A stretch of DNA of 64,000 nt from Porphyra umbilicalis (GCA_002049455.2 KV918784.1:1-64000), one strand, 5' to 3'. Positions 9,725 to 21,462 are shown, counted from the stretch's first letter. Numbers and translations: made by a program. The notes: generated by a model from the sequence alone, not told the origin.

Positions 9725-11388
9725 TCACACATTCGACCATTCTTGTGGCTTGAAAAAAGGATGGCGCATCTCCAACCCGTTGCACAGTGCCTTGGACTTG
9801 ACAAACGCAGACGCGCTGTCCCAACCGCCCTTGTCCATCACCCACGCATCAGTCATCCCGGGGACGGCGTACAGCTGCACGCCCGTCTGCTTGCCTGAGT
9901 GAGTGGCTACGTTTTTGACGTCCAGCATGCCGCAGTCGGCCAGCGCCTCCCGAGCGAGAGTCGTGAGCACCTCGAACCCGATTTCCTGGTTCGTGTCCCA
10001 GACCGATGTGTCCTTACCCTTCGCCATCCGCAGCAGTGGTCTGCAGAAGATGGGCCCGGGTCTCCCCCCGCGCACCTTCAACCACAGTAGGAGAACGCGT
10101 CCAGTATCCAGCCTGCAAAGGTGAGCGAAGAGAGCACAACAGTAAGTGATTTTTTACTCCCTTCCCCCCATGTTTCACCCGCACCCCGCCACCGCGGCTC
10201 GCTCCGCAAGACCTGGTCGGCATACACCCTGCGAGTTCATTGTGTGGCATGCCACCGCAGACCGACCGTTCTCTGTCGGCTGTCTCGAAGCCAATGCAAA
10301 TGACTCAAGTGTCCGCTGGTGACCGAGCTAAATCGTAGCACAAACACAGGAGACAAGAAAAAAAATAAAACCTAAAACCATCAACGAACCTCGGGTCGGA
10401 CCCAAGGGGGCCTGGCCACGGCTGGCAGACGTACAACCGGCGCTTAAGTGAGTTCTTAGTCGCGTTGTTGATACTCAGCTTGATGCCATTCGTGCTCATA
10501 CCCATTTGCTCCATACTGTGAGAGAAGGGAACCAAGTAAAGCAACAACAAAGTTACAAGATAATCAAGTCAATGGCGCTGCTCACCGAGACTAAGGCGTC
10601 CCGACAGTGGACTACCTGGTGGAGACACTTTCCAAACGCGATTGCGCAACAGCAATGAACGACAGTAAACAAACGTACCGTAGGATCACGAGCTCATCAT
10701 AGCGGAGCAAGAGATTGGCACACAGCAGAGTTGAGGAGTAAGCCATCAGCATCCGATGGTAAATCTCATTAATGGTGCGCCTGGCAAAGTGCTTCGACCG
10801 GCAGCGCAACAGGTGGCACGGCTCAATGGAGTCCACGCGACTCACCTCAAGCTCTCCCCGCCTCGCCCTGGTGATGGCATGCCTCTTGTATATGGCGGTC
10901 GTGTCGTCGGAGAGGGAAGAGTTACCCAAAAAAGTCGGTGGAATCGTCCCGACGTTTGAAGTGATCACAGACCTGCTGAACAGGCCACGCGTTGGCGCAA
11001 AGTGAGCCAGCATCGCCGCGCGGAGCTGCTCCCCCATCGACTTCCCCTTCAATCGAGAGTCGGTTCTCCAATGAAAGAACCGGGCCGCGTCCTTCCCCGT
11101 CTTCGCGCTCATGGCACGCGGGTCCGAGTGGCGCGCCTCGCAATACTCCACCCACCCTCGCTTCCCAGTGATAAACAAATCATACTTCGTGTTGGTCGCG
11201 CTGGAACGGAGCCCACGAGTGATCACGCTGAGGTCGATGTCAGCGTCTGCGGGCAGGTGGCCCTCGGGGGGCGGCGGCGCCATAGTGAGAGGGGGATGGG
11301 GGGGCGGCATCTCAATGAAATCCGACAAAAAGTGGTACAGAGAGGGAAGAGGCGGTTTTTGCAAGATCTCTTCTGAAAGTGGCTGCAT
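9725..11388 (-). CDS. Tyrosine-recombinase-like protein (Crypton/phage-integrase type), three exons
   Basis: The spliced model has exon 1 at 11388-10679, exon 2 at 10515-10390 and exon 3 at 10112-9725. It has donors CTACG|GTACGT and CCGAG|GTTCGT and acceptors TCTCACAG|T and CCTTTGCAG|G. It gives one 407-residue frame. A SAM-like core-binding region covers roughly residues 60-190. The catalytic region starts with LLLRYDELVILR (first catalytic Arg), then a beta-hairpin region with candidate Lys (NATKNSLKRRLY). It ends with a box II-like ATHSGKQTG, in which Lys takes the usual second-Arg position, and GGWDSASAFVKS, where a Phe stands near the expected tyrosine. Such genes occur in Crypton transposons. 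The intact three-exon frame argues it is recent; the altered residues leave activity uncertain. Confidence 0.6.
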
Positions 11389-11499
11389 CAGCCGAGCAGT
11401 GAAGCGCCCTGTGCATGTTGACGGCAGGAGGCAAACTGGTGGGAATGCAGGACAGGTGCGCAGCAGTTGGTCAGACAGGGCATCTGGGGCATGCAATCG

Positions 11500-12389
11500 C
11501 CAGAGCGTGTGGCCCGTCCTCGCAGTCAGCTGACAGGGGACCTCTCGTTGAGCAGCAGTTGTTGGTTACTACGGCTGCCGAGGGGCCGCGGCGCGCGGAT
11601 AATGTGCCATTCCTTATCCATTTGACAACCAAAAGGGGGGCTACGCGCGAAACTCTTGACGTGGTGCCTCTGAATTGACTCGCGCGCCTCTTTTGTCCAC
11701 CTGCCAGCTCATCTGCCCAAGTTTTGCAGAAGCTAGCTCCGCTCGCCCCAGCAGCGGTACTCTTCGTCCGCGCCGGCCTCTTTCACCCCGAGCACCTGCC
11801 CCATCATGTGGCTGTTTGACGACTGCGTCGAGCAGAACGTCGGCATTCACCCTGACACACACGTTGACTGATGTACTATCGCGGTTTCGGAGCCCACACC
11901 TGGACCATGGTATGAGAGAGAGGTGCTCCGCGATCTGTTACTATCGTACCACGAATCGCACCGTGTCTAACCGGTACACATCGTCGTCGTACTCGTGCCT
12001 TGCTGTCGACGTGTTGCATATGTTGCTGTACCAGGGTGACCTGAGTGTTCTTTTTTCGCGATACGCACAGGCCATGTTAAGGAAGATTTACAATGGAACT
12101 GTGAGCCCTGGAACGAATGGAAGCACCGCCGACTCGCCCGAACACAATTGCCTCTCATGGCTGGCCCCCCCTGGACAACTGGAAGGCCCAATAGAGACTG
12201 TACTCGACCTCTCCGAGCAGTTATGACAAAAGCGGTTGAGAAGTATGCGACCAGATTGACTACGCCACAAGTGGCTGGTCGGGCCATAGACGTGCTGTGA
12301 AAGTGGCTCTGAAGACGGGTCTTCGTACTCGCTGCAACAGGCGACGCACCTCTGCTCGGCTGCTCGCGTATCGCACCTTGGGAGTTTAC
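11500..12389. other. No gene supported
   Basis: Mixed-composition DNA. An open plus-strand frame at 11675-12226 lacks an identifiable motif. Confidence 0.4.
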
Positions 12390-12770
12390 ATGGACGATGA
12401 CGTACAGGAGGCATCCATGGAGCGCGTGGCGCTTGCTGCAGACGTTTCGGGTGCCTCTGCCGCCGGCGCGCAAGCTGAGAGTCCAGGCGTCGGTTACCGA
12501 CTGAGACTGAAGGACGGCCACAACGAGTTGGTCCGCGCGCTTGACATGAACAGAGCGGCGGCGGCCATCATTGCCGAGCTTCTGTTTTTGGACGCCAGCG
12601 AAGTGTGGACCTCTGTGCGAGCAGCCGGAGCCGCCTGTCTGAAAAGCTACGTTGACATGGCAGAGTACCCCAAGTTTTTGAGACCAGAGAGCCACGAGGC
12701 TCGCAAGGGCGTTGTGCGGTGCATGCGGGATGAGTTGAAGGACCTCAAGGCTGGAGATATTGATCTCTAA
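12390..12770 (+). CDS. Hypothetical protein, 126 residues
   Basis: The ATG at 12390 opens a frame with a balanced, helix-rich composition (AAAIIAELLFLDASEVWTSV, then CLKSYVDMAEYPKFL and a charged tail ending KDLKAGDIDL). It does not look like low-complexity noise. The open frame extends upstream only with a GTG. No family is recognised. It may be the last exon of a larger gene, since no good upstream domain is visible. It is followed by the AT-richer tandem-repeat region. Confidence 0.4.
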   Translation: MDDDVQEASMERVALAADVSGASAAGAQAESPGVGYRLRLKDGHNELVRALDMNRAAAAIIAELLFLDASEVWTSVRAAGAACLKSYVDMAEYPKFLRPESHEARKGVVRCMRDELKDLKAGDIDL

Positions 12771-13092
12771 GACGAGGAACCTGACTAACTCACTCCTATC
12801 GGTCTGCTTGAAGCGAGTTTCATATGATCCACCACGCTGACACGGACGACTGATCCATGCCGACAAAGGCGAACACGATCTGTGACCTGTTGTGGCTGAC
12901 GTTTTCTTGGCCTCTGTGGTATCCAGAGTCGTCTGTTTCTCCCATTTTCTTGACCTCTATTTCTTTTTGTCCATGCATGTCCCTTTTTTCCTCGTTTCTA
13001 TCGTTTGTCCATCATTTCTTCCGGCATGATCCGCCTTGTTTTTTCTGACATAATCTTCCTTGCTTTTTCTGACGAATGGTCGTAGAGAAGAC

Positions 13093-13602
13093 ATGAGCGT
13101 CATGATCATGGCACATCTGATGGACCAAAAGAACAACTGTCGACAGGATCGTTCTGAGAGCTGTCCTCCCGATATTTCAGGCGGTAGATCTCCAGAAAAA
13201 GCTGGAAGCAGTCTGATGAATAAAAATAATAACTGTCGACAGGACCGTTCCGAAGGCTGTCCTGGTGGCATTCCAGGCGGCAGATCTCTAGAAAAAACAG
13301 CAAGCGATCGAATGAATAATAATACTAACTGTCGACAGGACCGTTCCGAAGGCTGTTCTGCTGACATGCCAGGCGGTAGATTTCCAGATAGAGTATCAAG
13401 CGATCGGATGAATAAAAATACTAACTGTCGACAGGATCGTTCAAAAGGCTGTCCTGCTGCTTTATCTGCGGGACTTATTCTCAGCTATCCCTGTGCCTTG
13501 TCTGTCATGTCGGGCACCGACGTAGTTCTGAACTTATCCCGGGTATGCGCTTATCGCGTGACGACACTGCTATTTCTCGTCGAGGCTGTTGCCTGGCTCT
13601 GA
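13093..13602 (+). CDS. Possible ORF built on a 32-residue tandem repeat
   Basis: Because the 96-bp repeat unit is a multiple of three, the frame from the ATG at 13093 stays open through all copies. It encodes about 3.5 copies of a 32-residue unit with the core NCRQDRSEGC...GGR. Two conserved Cys per unit could suggest a small disulfide-bonded repeat, but there is no signal peptide. The opposite strand is also open over the array, so coding status is uncertain. Confidence 0.25.
   Translation: MSVMIMAHLMDQKNNCRQDRSESCPPDISGGRSPEKAGSSLMNKNNNCRQDRSEGCPGGIPGGRSLEKTASDRMNNNTNCRQDRSEGCSADMPGGRFPDRVSSDRMNKNTNCRQDRSKGCPAALSAGLILSYPCALSVMSGTDVVLNLSRVCAYRVTTLLFLVEAVAWL
13135..13460. repeat. 96-bp tandem repeat, about 3.5 copies
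   Basis: Units begin with AACTGTCGACAGG at 13135, 13231, 13327 and 13423, exactly 96 bp apart. Copies differ mainly in the second half. The composition is AT-richer than the surroundings. Confidence 0.9.
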
Positions 13603-15020
13603 AGACAGTCTGGAACCCGTCCGCGTACTCATTCTACGGGTACGGATGGAGATCGGATCTTGGTCGAACGCTAGACCAGTCGGTCCAACGCGCGCACGGA
13701 TTTGTTTGTCGTTTGGACTAGTGACCATGCCACGAGATACGCCGCGGAACAGGTCTGGAAACAATCCGGAAAACAGTTCCTGGTCTGATCTCAGGACCAT
13801 CCGCCATCCAAGACAAGTCTGAGTGTCGGATCGGACCATGTAAGTTCCAAATATGATCTGCAGGACGACTCGAGCGGATTGGGAAGATAATCTTCGCGAT
13901 TGTTCGACACATTTCCAGGACTTTTCAGGATAGTCGGCAGAGTCGGATGCCGTCGAATCGAAATAACTCCTCCTTATTGAAAATGAAAGAAAAGATCTCA
14001 CTTTTTCTCGGGAATTCCCTGGCCTTGAGGGCGGTTCCAACAGTACCGGTACGAACCAAGATATGCGCCACGTTGCAGAAACGTGTCTCATATGGCCCTA
14101 CGTGTCCGGAAATGACGTTCCACCAACAGTACGAGGCTGTCCGGTCCGGAAACGTCCCTCCAGCTACTTAGATTTCCATGGTAAGTACATCTTGAATGAA
14201 GCGAATGAGAATCCCGATACCAACTCTGCGTCCGAAAAAACGGCCCTTTTTCCGGACGTCTGGCGCCGCTTCGGATTGAGATTAGCCCAGTTGGGCCGTT
14301 TCGGCGTCGAATGTGGGCCTCAGGCACTCTCGAAGCCGTGAAAGGACGATCGCAGGGGGTGCCACGTGTGCCGCTGATCGACAAGCGGCCGCGTCGGATG
14401 GCGCACCGGCGCACCGGCTGGCACCCCGCGATATCGAGGCACTGGCACGTCTGACAGTGAATAGCACGTCGATCATGGGGGGTGGGGGACCGCACGACCC
14501 TGTCCATTGCATGATTATGGCCGGGCGATGCCAAAAATGAAGGTCGCAGTCTCTGACACTGGAGAAAGCAGGGGAATCGGGTGGTCGAATGTGGGCCGTG
14601 CGAGGATCGGCGATGTGGCCTGGATGCATCGGGCGCCGCGATCTTGGAATCCTACACTGGTGAACTCGTCCGTCCGTCCCGGTACGGAGAATAGGAGCGA
14701 GATTTTCTGATCTGGAAGCGCATGCCTGTTCGCTCCAGGGGTGCTTTGCGCGGCGCAGACCGCCGCGGTGTCTTCGGTCAACTGTCCGTCCAGTATCCAA
14801 TGGTCGTCTCTCTGGTTATGCGTGTATCATGCTGATGCGTGGGAGAGATTCGTGGACGGCGAGTCGGTTGTCGAGTGTCGGACGCTGCCTCGTGCGAAAC
14901 GCATGACGTGCACGCGGGGGATTGTCTCCTGAGCTTGAGTTTCGAGTGCAAGCTGACCAATGACGCTGATGCTGACACAACCCCGTTGCGAGCACCGCTG
15001 CGCCCCCACCCCCCCGAACG
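13603..15020. other. No gene supported
   Basis: This stretch holds scattered short repeats (GTCGAATGTGGGCC at about 14307 and 14583) and many short antiparallel open frames. Nothing is recognisable. Confidence 0.4.
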
Positions 15021-15025
15021 GCCTG

Positions 15026-15440
15026 TATGGGCGGGTACCTGTCTGCTGTGTGTGGGCACGAGGACGTTTTGGGGGGGTCGTCCGGGCGGCCGTGCCCCGA
15101 CGAGCGGGCCGTCCGCCCCCCCCCTCCAGAGGCACCGTTTGGGCGGGTACCTGTCGGTGGTGTGTGGGCACGAGGTCGTTTTTGGGGGGGTCGTCCGGGC
15201 GGCCGCGCCGCGACGGGCGGGCCACCCGCCCCCCCCCTCCAGAGGCACTGTTTGGGCGGGTGCCTGTCCGAGGTGTGAGCGCGAGGTCGTTTTGGGGGTC
15301 GTCCGGGCGGCCGCGCCCCGACGAGCGGGTCGTCAGCCGCCCCCCCTCCAGAGGCACCGTTTGCGCGGGTGCCTGTCGGTGGTGTGTGGCCATGAGGTCG
15401 TTTTTGGGGGGTCACCAGCGCGGCCGCGCCCCGACCTGCA
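15026..15440. repeat. About 112-bp GC-rich tandem repeat, nearly four copies
   Basis: Each unit holds GCGGGTRCCTGTC, then a GTGTGGGCACGAGG-type stretch, a poly-G run, GTCCGGGCGGCCG and CCCCCCTCCAGAGGCAC. The GCGGGT starts are at 15031, 15143, 15256 and 15365. Confidence 0.85.
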
Positions 15441-16060
15441 CCGCCACCCATCGTGGCCACCGCCCCCACCCGCCGCCACCACCACCATCGCCCCCACGCA
15501 CCGCAATCGCCACCATCGTCACCGTCGACCGTCACCGCCACCATCGCCCCCGCCCACCGTCACCGCCACCATCGCCCCCGCCCACCGCCACCGCCACCAT
15601 CGCCCCCGCCCACCTCCACCGCCGGCATCGACCCCACCCCGCCGACCACCACCGCCACTATCGCCCCCGCCCACCGCCACTGCCACCGTCGCCCCCGCCG
15701 ACCGCCACTGCCGTCGCTACTGCCACCCCGCCGATTGCCACCGCCACGATCGCCCCCGCCGACCGCCACAGCCGTCATCGCCGTCGTCCCACTCATCGGC
15801 AACGCCGTCATCGCCGCCGCCGCCCCAACTACCGCCACCGCCACTATCGCGTCCGCCCACCGCCACCACCGTCATTGCTGCCACGCCGCCCATCGGCACT
15901 TCCATCATCGCCGCCTCCCCGCCCACCGCCACCGCCACGATCGCCTCCGCCCACCGCCACCGCCGTCATCGCCGCCACTCCGCCCACCGCCACTGCCATC
16001 ATTGCCGCCTCTGCCATCATTTCCGCCTCCCACCACCATCGTCGTCCTCTCCCACTGCTG
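15441..16060. repeat. CCACCG/CCGCCA-type low-complexity tract
   Basis: A C-rich minisatellite-like stretch (variants of CGCCCCCGCCCACCGCCACC) with strong strand asymmetry. All three plus-strand frames stay open and give Pro/Ala/Thr/His-rich noise. It lies directly upstream of the Harbinger transposase. Confidence 0.85.
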
Positions 16061-16101
16061 TCGACCACCGTCGTGGTGACGATCCTCGCTCTGCAACGAC
16101 A

Positions 16102-17610
16102 ATGAACGCGGAAGCGTCCTCCGACGAGGACCACCTCGCCATGGCCGAAATCCTTACGGTAAGCGCGACCCTCACTCTCCGCCGTACGCGCGCGCTGCGT
16201 CGCAGTGTGCTGAGGGCGCGGCGCCGCCGTGGTCGCGGAGGATCGATGCCCGGTCGCGCGCCAAACGCGGCTCGCGATTTCGACCTCGGGGCGATGAGCA
16301 TCATGCGGGACTATTTTGGGTGGGCGGGGCGGCCGCCGGTGTACGGTGAGCGCTACTTTCATACTCGCTTTCGGATGAGCACGGCCCTCTTCCTGCAGAT
16401 TTAGGACGCGCTGCGCAATCGACCGTGGTGACGGCGGCAGATCAATGCGACCGGGCGACCGCAGGCACACCCGCTGCAGAAGTTGTTCGCTGCAATCCGT
16501 GTCCTCGCATATGGGGAGGCGTACGACCGAGGTGACGAGTACGTAAGATTGAGTCGCTCGACGATTGCGGTGGCGGTGGACAAGTTTTTGCGCTTCATCA
16601 TCCAGCGCTTTGGTCCCGAGTACCTGCGCCCGCCCAATGACGCCGAGCTCAACGACATCCTGCAACGTAACGCTGCACGGGGCATGCCGGGCTGTATCGG
16701 ATCGATGGACTGCTCGCATTGGCAGTGGCGCGCCGGTCCGACGGCCCTGGCGGGGCAGTTCAAAAACCGCAAGGGCCGTCGCACCATCGTCATCGAGACG
16801 GTCTGCGACGAGAGCACGTAGATCTCCCACTTCTACATCGGCTGCGCCGCCAGCCAGAACGACATCAACGTCCTCAGGACGTCACCGCTGTACCACAACA
16901 TTGTCTCGGGGGCTTGGCCGCCCCGAGACAAGCCCTTTACCCTCAACGGTCGCACGCGCACATTGCTTTATTACCTTGCTGATGGTATCTATCCCCGCTT
17001 TCCCTTTTTTGCCACCCCTCACCCGCAGGCCACGACGCGCAAGCAGCTGACGTACAACCGGCTACAAGAGGCGCTGCGGAAGGACGTGGAACGTCTTTAT
17101 GCGGTGCTCGCATGCAGATTCAACATCATCATGCGGCCTGCACGCTTTGAGACAGTCGGCGCGCTGCGGCGGGCGGGCACGGCCGTCGCTGTTTTGCACA
17201 ACATGAACGTGCGGGAGGACAAGCATGGATACCTTGCTCAGAGGCGCATGGCGGCTGCGCATCACGTGGACGACGACGTGGCTGGTGGTGAAGGCGGCCC
17301 ATTCGGAGCGGCCGCCCAGAACGAGGCGGCCGCCGGCGACGACCAAGGGCCTATTGGCGGCGCGGCCGCCGATGGTGGGGCGGCCGCCGCCGACGACCAA
17401 GGTCCTATTGACGAGGCGGCCGCGGACGGCGGGGCGGCCGCCAATGCCCCTGCAGGCATGCTTCCTGGCGCCGTACCTGCAATGCACGCGCATGTACAAG
17501 GATTGGCTAACGCTGAGGGCACGCTGCTGCACTCGCTGGCGGCGCGCGTGCAAGCGCTTAACGAGAACGAGCACGAGATGTTACGTGACGACCTCACTGA
17601 GCATATCTGA
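16102..17610 (+). pseudogene. PIF/Harbinger (DDE_Tnp_4) transposase with three in-frame stops
   Basis: One continuous 502-codon frame starts at ATG 16102. Stops are TAG at 16402-16404, TGA at 16429-16431 and TAG at 16819-16821, with no frameshift. Family landmarks in order: a HARBI1-like N-terminal core (MRDYFGWAGRPPVYGERYF), PLQKLFAAIRVLAYG, and the first catalytic Asp in GCIGSMDCSHW (codon 16708). Then come the AGQFKNRKG motif, the second Asp in QNDINVL (16861) and the catalytic Glu in RKDVERLYAVLACRF (17089). The third stop falls where relatives have Trp. An Ala/Gly/Asp-rich tail with an imperfect repeat (DDQGPIGGAAADGGAAA) extends the C-terminus. Terminal inverted repeats were not found, so element limits are unknown. 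Confidence 0.85.
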
Positions 17611-17636
17611 GCTGACCGTCGTGACCTGCTGCAGCC

Positions 17637-17936
17637 TTATGTGGGATGATGGTGCGTGTGGGTGAGTTGCATAAAGGTTTTTTTTCCTCCCGCCCTGCGG
17701 GTTTTTTTTTCCTCACCCATTTCGCCGGCCGCCAGCACAGTGCAGACGACCACGACATGGCGCTCGAGCCCCTTCTTCTCGTCGACTTTGGCCTGTCGAG
17801 CCAAAGCGAATGCAGCAGCAGCGTCCGCACGGGTGCGCGTCGCGACTTCGCAGGTGTCCACAATTGACTTCAGCTGCTCGTCCGAGATAGGGGCAATGCC
17901 CTTGCGGCCCTCGCTTGGTGTAAACGAACGCTCCAT
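17637..17936 (-). CDS. Hypothetical short ORF downstream of the Harbinger transposase
   Basis: The ATG at 17936 opens a 99-codon frame with a helical charged region (ISDEQLKSIVDTCEVATRTR, then an Ala-rich helix and KVDEKKGLERHVVVV). It possibly ends at a splice donor ATGG|GTGAGG near 17718, as the remaining codons read an A-rich tract. It converges on the transposase. Harbinger elements often carry a second, Myb-like ORF, but no Myb motif is visible here. Confidence 0.3.
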   Translation of the reverse strand: MERSFTPSEGRKGIAPISDEQLKSIVDTCEVATRTRADAAAAFALARQAKVDEKKGLERHVVVVCTVLAAGEMGEEKKTRRAGGKKTFMQLTHTHHHPT

Positions 17937-17939
17937 TAT

Positions 17940-19100
17940 AGTCAACAGTGCAGGCCGGGGGGTGCAGCGTGGTGAGGGAGAGCGCGGTCGTGACGGCGCT
18001 GGGTTCGATGTGTGTGTGTGGGGGGAGGGTGAGGGGGTACGGACGTGGGCGGTGCCGGTGTGCAGCGACAGAACAGAGCTGAGCAATCGCGCGCCTCGGG
18101 AGCGCAACGCAGACTACAATGTGCCTCCTGGGGTGCGAGCGGTGCGGTGCCAGCGCGTGCACAGAGCTCGCAGAGAGCCGCTGACTGACTCGTTTCCACA
18201 CAGAGCGACGCCCGACAATCCAGCACACAGACGAAAAACCAGTGCCCGTCCACGAAAAGATGGGCATCCGCAATCCACGCGCTACGTCCGATCACGCGGC
18301 ATTCGACGTTTCCTACTGGCTGTCTGACATGCAAGCGCAGCCGCGCGATCACACAGGCTGTCATCCTCGGCCTCGTGAGTCCGTAACGCCTGCACACCCT
18401 GCCACGTCTCGAGCCCACCTCGGCAGCTCCAGGTGGCGCACACGCACGCCCGGCCTGACAGCGACCGGGGCCGCGCACCGCAATCTGAGCCCAGAAGACG
18501 CCCACATGCAACCGCGCGGAGACATCCGTCGGAGCGTCCCTCGCACGGGCCGCTACGTGGAGGCCCTGTGGTGGCGAGAAATCGTCGCTGGTGCCGAGCT
18601 CGCGTCGCGAACGCGTCGGCCCCAACTTGAAGCCCCAAATGACGCGCCGCACGCAATATTCGGGCTCTGTGGAGCTGTCGTGGCACGCCGATTGGGGCCG
18701 ACAGAGACCACATTTGGGGCCAGACAGCTGTATTGGAGCTGAAATGGGCGTTCGAATAGGCTACGTGTCACTTTTCGAAACATGATCGACGACGATCGTA
18801 GCGACAATCGCACCCCAACCCGTTGCTCGCCCACTTTTGCGTCAGGGTAGCCCACGATGACGTGTACTCCTGCGCTACTCTTGAAGCTGGCGCTTTCACA
18901 CCAGATCAGGTCACGCCGGAGACTGTCCGGATCCTGTCCGCATATATCTTCAACAGTAGCCCACTGTAGCCCCCCCTCGGGCGTAAGTCCACGCTCGTTT
19001 CAGCGGCGCTATCGGGACGCCACCCGGACCCAATCAGCGGCCGCCACGCGCAAGCCAATTGGGAATATTTTAAGGGTTCGTACCGCTGTTGTTGGAACCG
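17940..19100. other. No gene supported
   Basis: Mixed GC content with short overlapping open frames on both strands and no recognisable motif. Confidence 0.4.
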
Positions 19101-19103
19101 CCC

Positions 19104-19160
19104 TGAGGACAGGTTGCTCTCAAAGTTCCCTGGCCTTTAGGACAGGGTGCTCTCAAAGTG
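19104..19160. repeat. Short direct duplication at the array's leading edge
   Basis: GAGGACAGGTTGCTCTCAAAG and TAGGACAGGGTGCTCTCAAAG are repeated about 34 bp apart, the second being the leader of the 681-bp repeat. Confidence 0.6.
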
Positions 19161-21203
19161 TAGTGATGCACACATATACTTAGATCAAGGGACTTGCTCT
19201 CCGTTTCAGAGGTGGCAGTCTGCATTCGTGTCCTCAGGGATCTGAGGGCGTGTCAGTGTGGAAAAGGTCGCGATGACGCTAAAAGCGAATAGAGTTACAT
19301 GGCTGAGAAGGACTGTCCTGCAACCGAGGTCACAGGGCCCGGACGGCCACTGCCCCCCTGCCCCCCTCCATCGCCCCGAGTTGCACCCAGAAACCGCGCG
19401 CAGCGACATCCGGGGTTCGACGCGCCCACGATGACCCGCGGGCGATCGTGCCTCCGCGCCGGCTTCTGTTGCGGCGGCTCGTCGGCGGTTTCTGACGCCA
19501 TCGAGCGGCGTGGTTAGAGTCGCCCCGTCGCGCGCGGTCGGTCCCATCCGCGCGCCTGTGCGCCGTGCCGACCGCCCCGTCCGCCGTGCGCAGATGTGCT
19601 GCGCGGCGGAGTGACGGCCCCTCCCGTGGGTGTCGCGCGACGCCGGCGGGCCGCCGCCGCTGCGATGGCGGCGGCGGCACCCCTCTCCCTGCCTCACGCG
19701 CCCCCCGCCACTGCAACGTGGCTGTACGCGCCCCCGTGCGCGCTCGCGGCTATGGAGCTGGCCGGCGTGTCCGGTGTCGATGCGTCGCCGAGCGCGCCAC
19801 CGCCATGAAGGCCAGGGTCTGGCACGCACGTGCCTGGAATGTAGTGATGCACACATATACTTAGATCAAGGGACTTGCTCTCCGTTTCAGAGGTGGCAGT
19901 CTGCATTCGTGTCCTCAGGGATCTGAGGGCGTGTCAGTGTGGAAAAGGTCGCGATGACGCTAAAAGCGAATAGAGTTACATGGCTGAGAAGGACTGTCCT
20001 GCAACCGAGGTCACAGGGCCCGGACGGCCACTGCCCCCCTGCCCCCCTCCATCGCCCCGAGTTGCACCCAGAAACCGCGCGCAGCGACATCCGGGGTTCG
20101 ACGCGCCCACGATGACCCGCGGGCGATCGTGCCTCCGCGCCGGCTTCTGTTGCGGCGGCTCGTCGGCGGTTTCTGACGCCATCGAGCGGCGTGGTTAGAG
20201 GCGCCCCGTCGCGCGCGGTCGGTCCCATCCGCCCGCCTGTGCGCCGTGCCGACCGCCCCGTCCGCCGTGCGCAGATGTGCTGCGCGGCGGAGTGACGGCC
20301 CCTCCCGTGGGTGTCGCGCGACGCCGGCGGGCCGCCGCCGCTGCGATGGCGGCGGCGGCACCCCTCTCCCTGCCTCACGCGCCCCCCGCCACTGCAACGT
20401 GGCTGTACGCGCCCCCGTGCGCGCTCGCGGCTATGGAGCTGGCCGGCGTGTCCGGTGTCGATGCGTCGCCGAGCGCGCCACCGCCATGAAGGCCAGGGTC
20501 TGGCACGCACGTGCCTGGAATGTAGTGATGCACACATATACTTAGATCAAGGGACTTGCTCTCCGTTTCAGAGGTGGCAGTCTGCATTCGTGTCCTCAGG
20601 GATGTGAGGGCGTGTCAGTGTTGGAAGGGTCGCGATGACAATAAAACGAATGGAATTACGTGGCTGAGAAGGACTGTCCTGCCACAGGGGTCACTGGACC
20701 CGGACGGCGCCTGCCCCCGTGCCCCCTCTACCGCCCCGAGTTGCGCGTGGTGACCGCGCGCAGCGACTTCCGGGGCTTGACGCGCCCACGATGACCCGTG
20801 GGTGATCGTGCCTGCGCGCCGTCTTCTGTTGCGGCGGCGCGTCGGCGGTTGCTGACGCCATCTAGCGGCGCGGTTACAGACGCCTCGTCGCGCGCCGATC
20901 AGTCCCACCCGCCCGCCCGTGCGCCGTGTCGGCCGCCCTGCCCGCCTTGCGTAGGTGCGCTGCGCGACGGAGTGACGGCCTCGCCCGTGGGCGCCGCGCG
21001 ACGCCGGCGTGGGCCGCCGCCGCTGCGGTGGCGGAGGCGGCACCCCTTTCCCCACCCGACGCCCCCCCCACCACTGCAACGTGGCTGTACGTGCCCCCGT
21101 GCGCGCTCGCGGCTATGGAGCCGGCCGGCGTGCCCGGTGTCAATGCGTCGCCGAGCGCGCCACCGCCCTGAAGGCCAGGGTATTGCACGCACGTGCCTGG
21201 AAT
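19124..21203 (+). repeat. 681-bp tandem array, three units
   Basis: Units start at TAGTGATGCACACATATACT: 19161, 19842 and 20523. Units 1 and 2 are almost identical; unit 3 is clearly diverged. A leader TTCCCTGGCCTTTAGGACAG (from about 19124) precedes unit 1. The array ends at TGCCTGGAA (about 21203). Each unit ends with GGCACGCACGTGCC, a small hairpin. GC-rich open frames of over 200 codons cross each unit but carry no motif. A single inverted copy with the same leader is at 43957-44667. Confidence 0.92.
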
Positions 21204-21462
21204 TTCATACCGCCACACAGTGTGATCATCGACACGGGACGTGTGACGCCTTGCACGCGCGCCACTGGCGGAAAAGCCAAATTGGTCGATGAGCCTGGCC
21301 CCCCGACGGGGGGGGCCAGTGAAGGCCCTGGAGAGCTCTCCGGTGTCATGCGTTGCCGTGTGTGATGGAGCACCCAAAATATATTGAGCACAGAAGTGGC
21401 TTTGAGACTTTTTGCTGGGACACGTCACTCAAATTAAGCCGCGCCTGCAAGAAACCAGGAAC

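Noticed and set aside
13135..13460. CRISPR-like array
   Set aside because: 96-bp contiguous tandem units without unique spacers in eukaryotic DNA.
14839..16101. Long open plus frame upstream of the Harbinger transposase
   Set aside because: It is pure Pro/Ala/Thr/His translation of tandem repeats; all three frames are open there. The real start is taken as ATG 16102.
19206..20537. Identical ORFs of about 216 codons in the 681-bp repeat units
   Set aside because: Repeat copies share them only because the units are identical; composition is Arg/Gly/Pro noise and several frames are open on both strands.
19124..21203. Calling the 681-bp unit a Helitron
   Set aside because: The terminal hairpin is suggestive, but no 5' TC / 3' CTRR spacing at an A-T target was found and there is no Rep-helicase.
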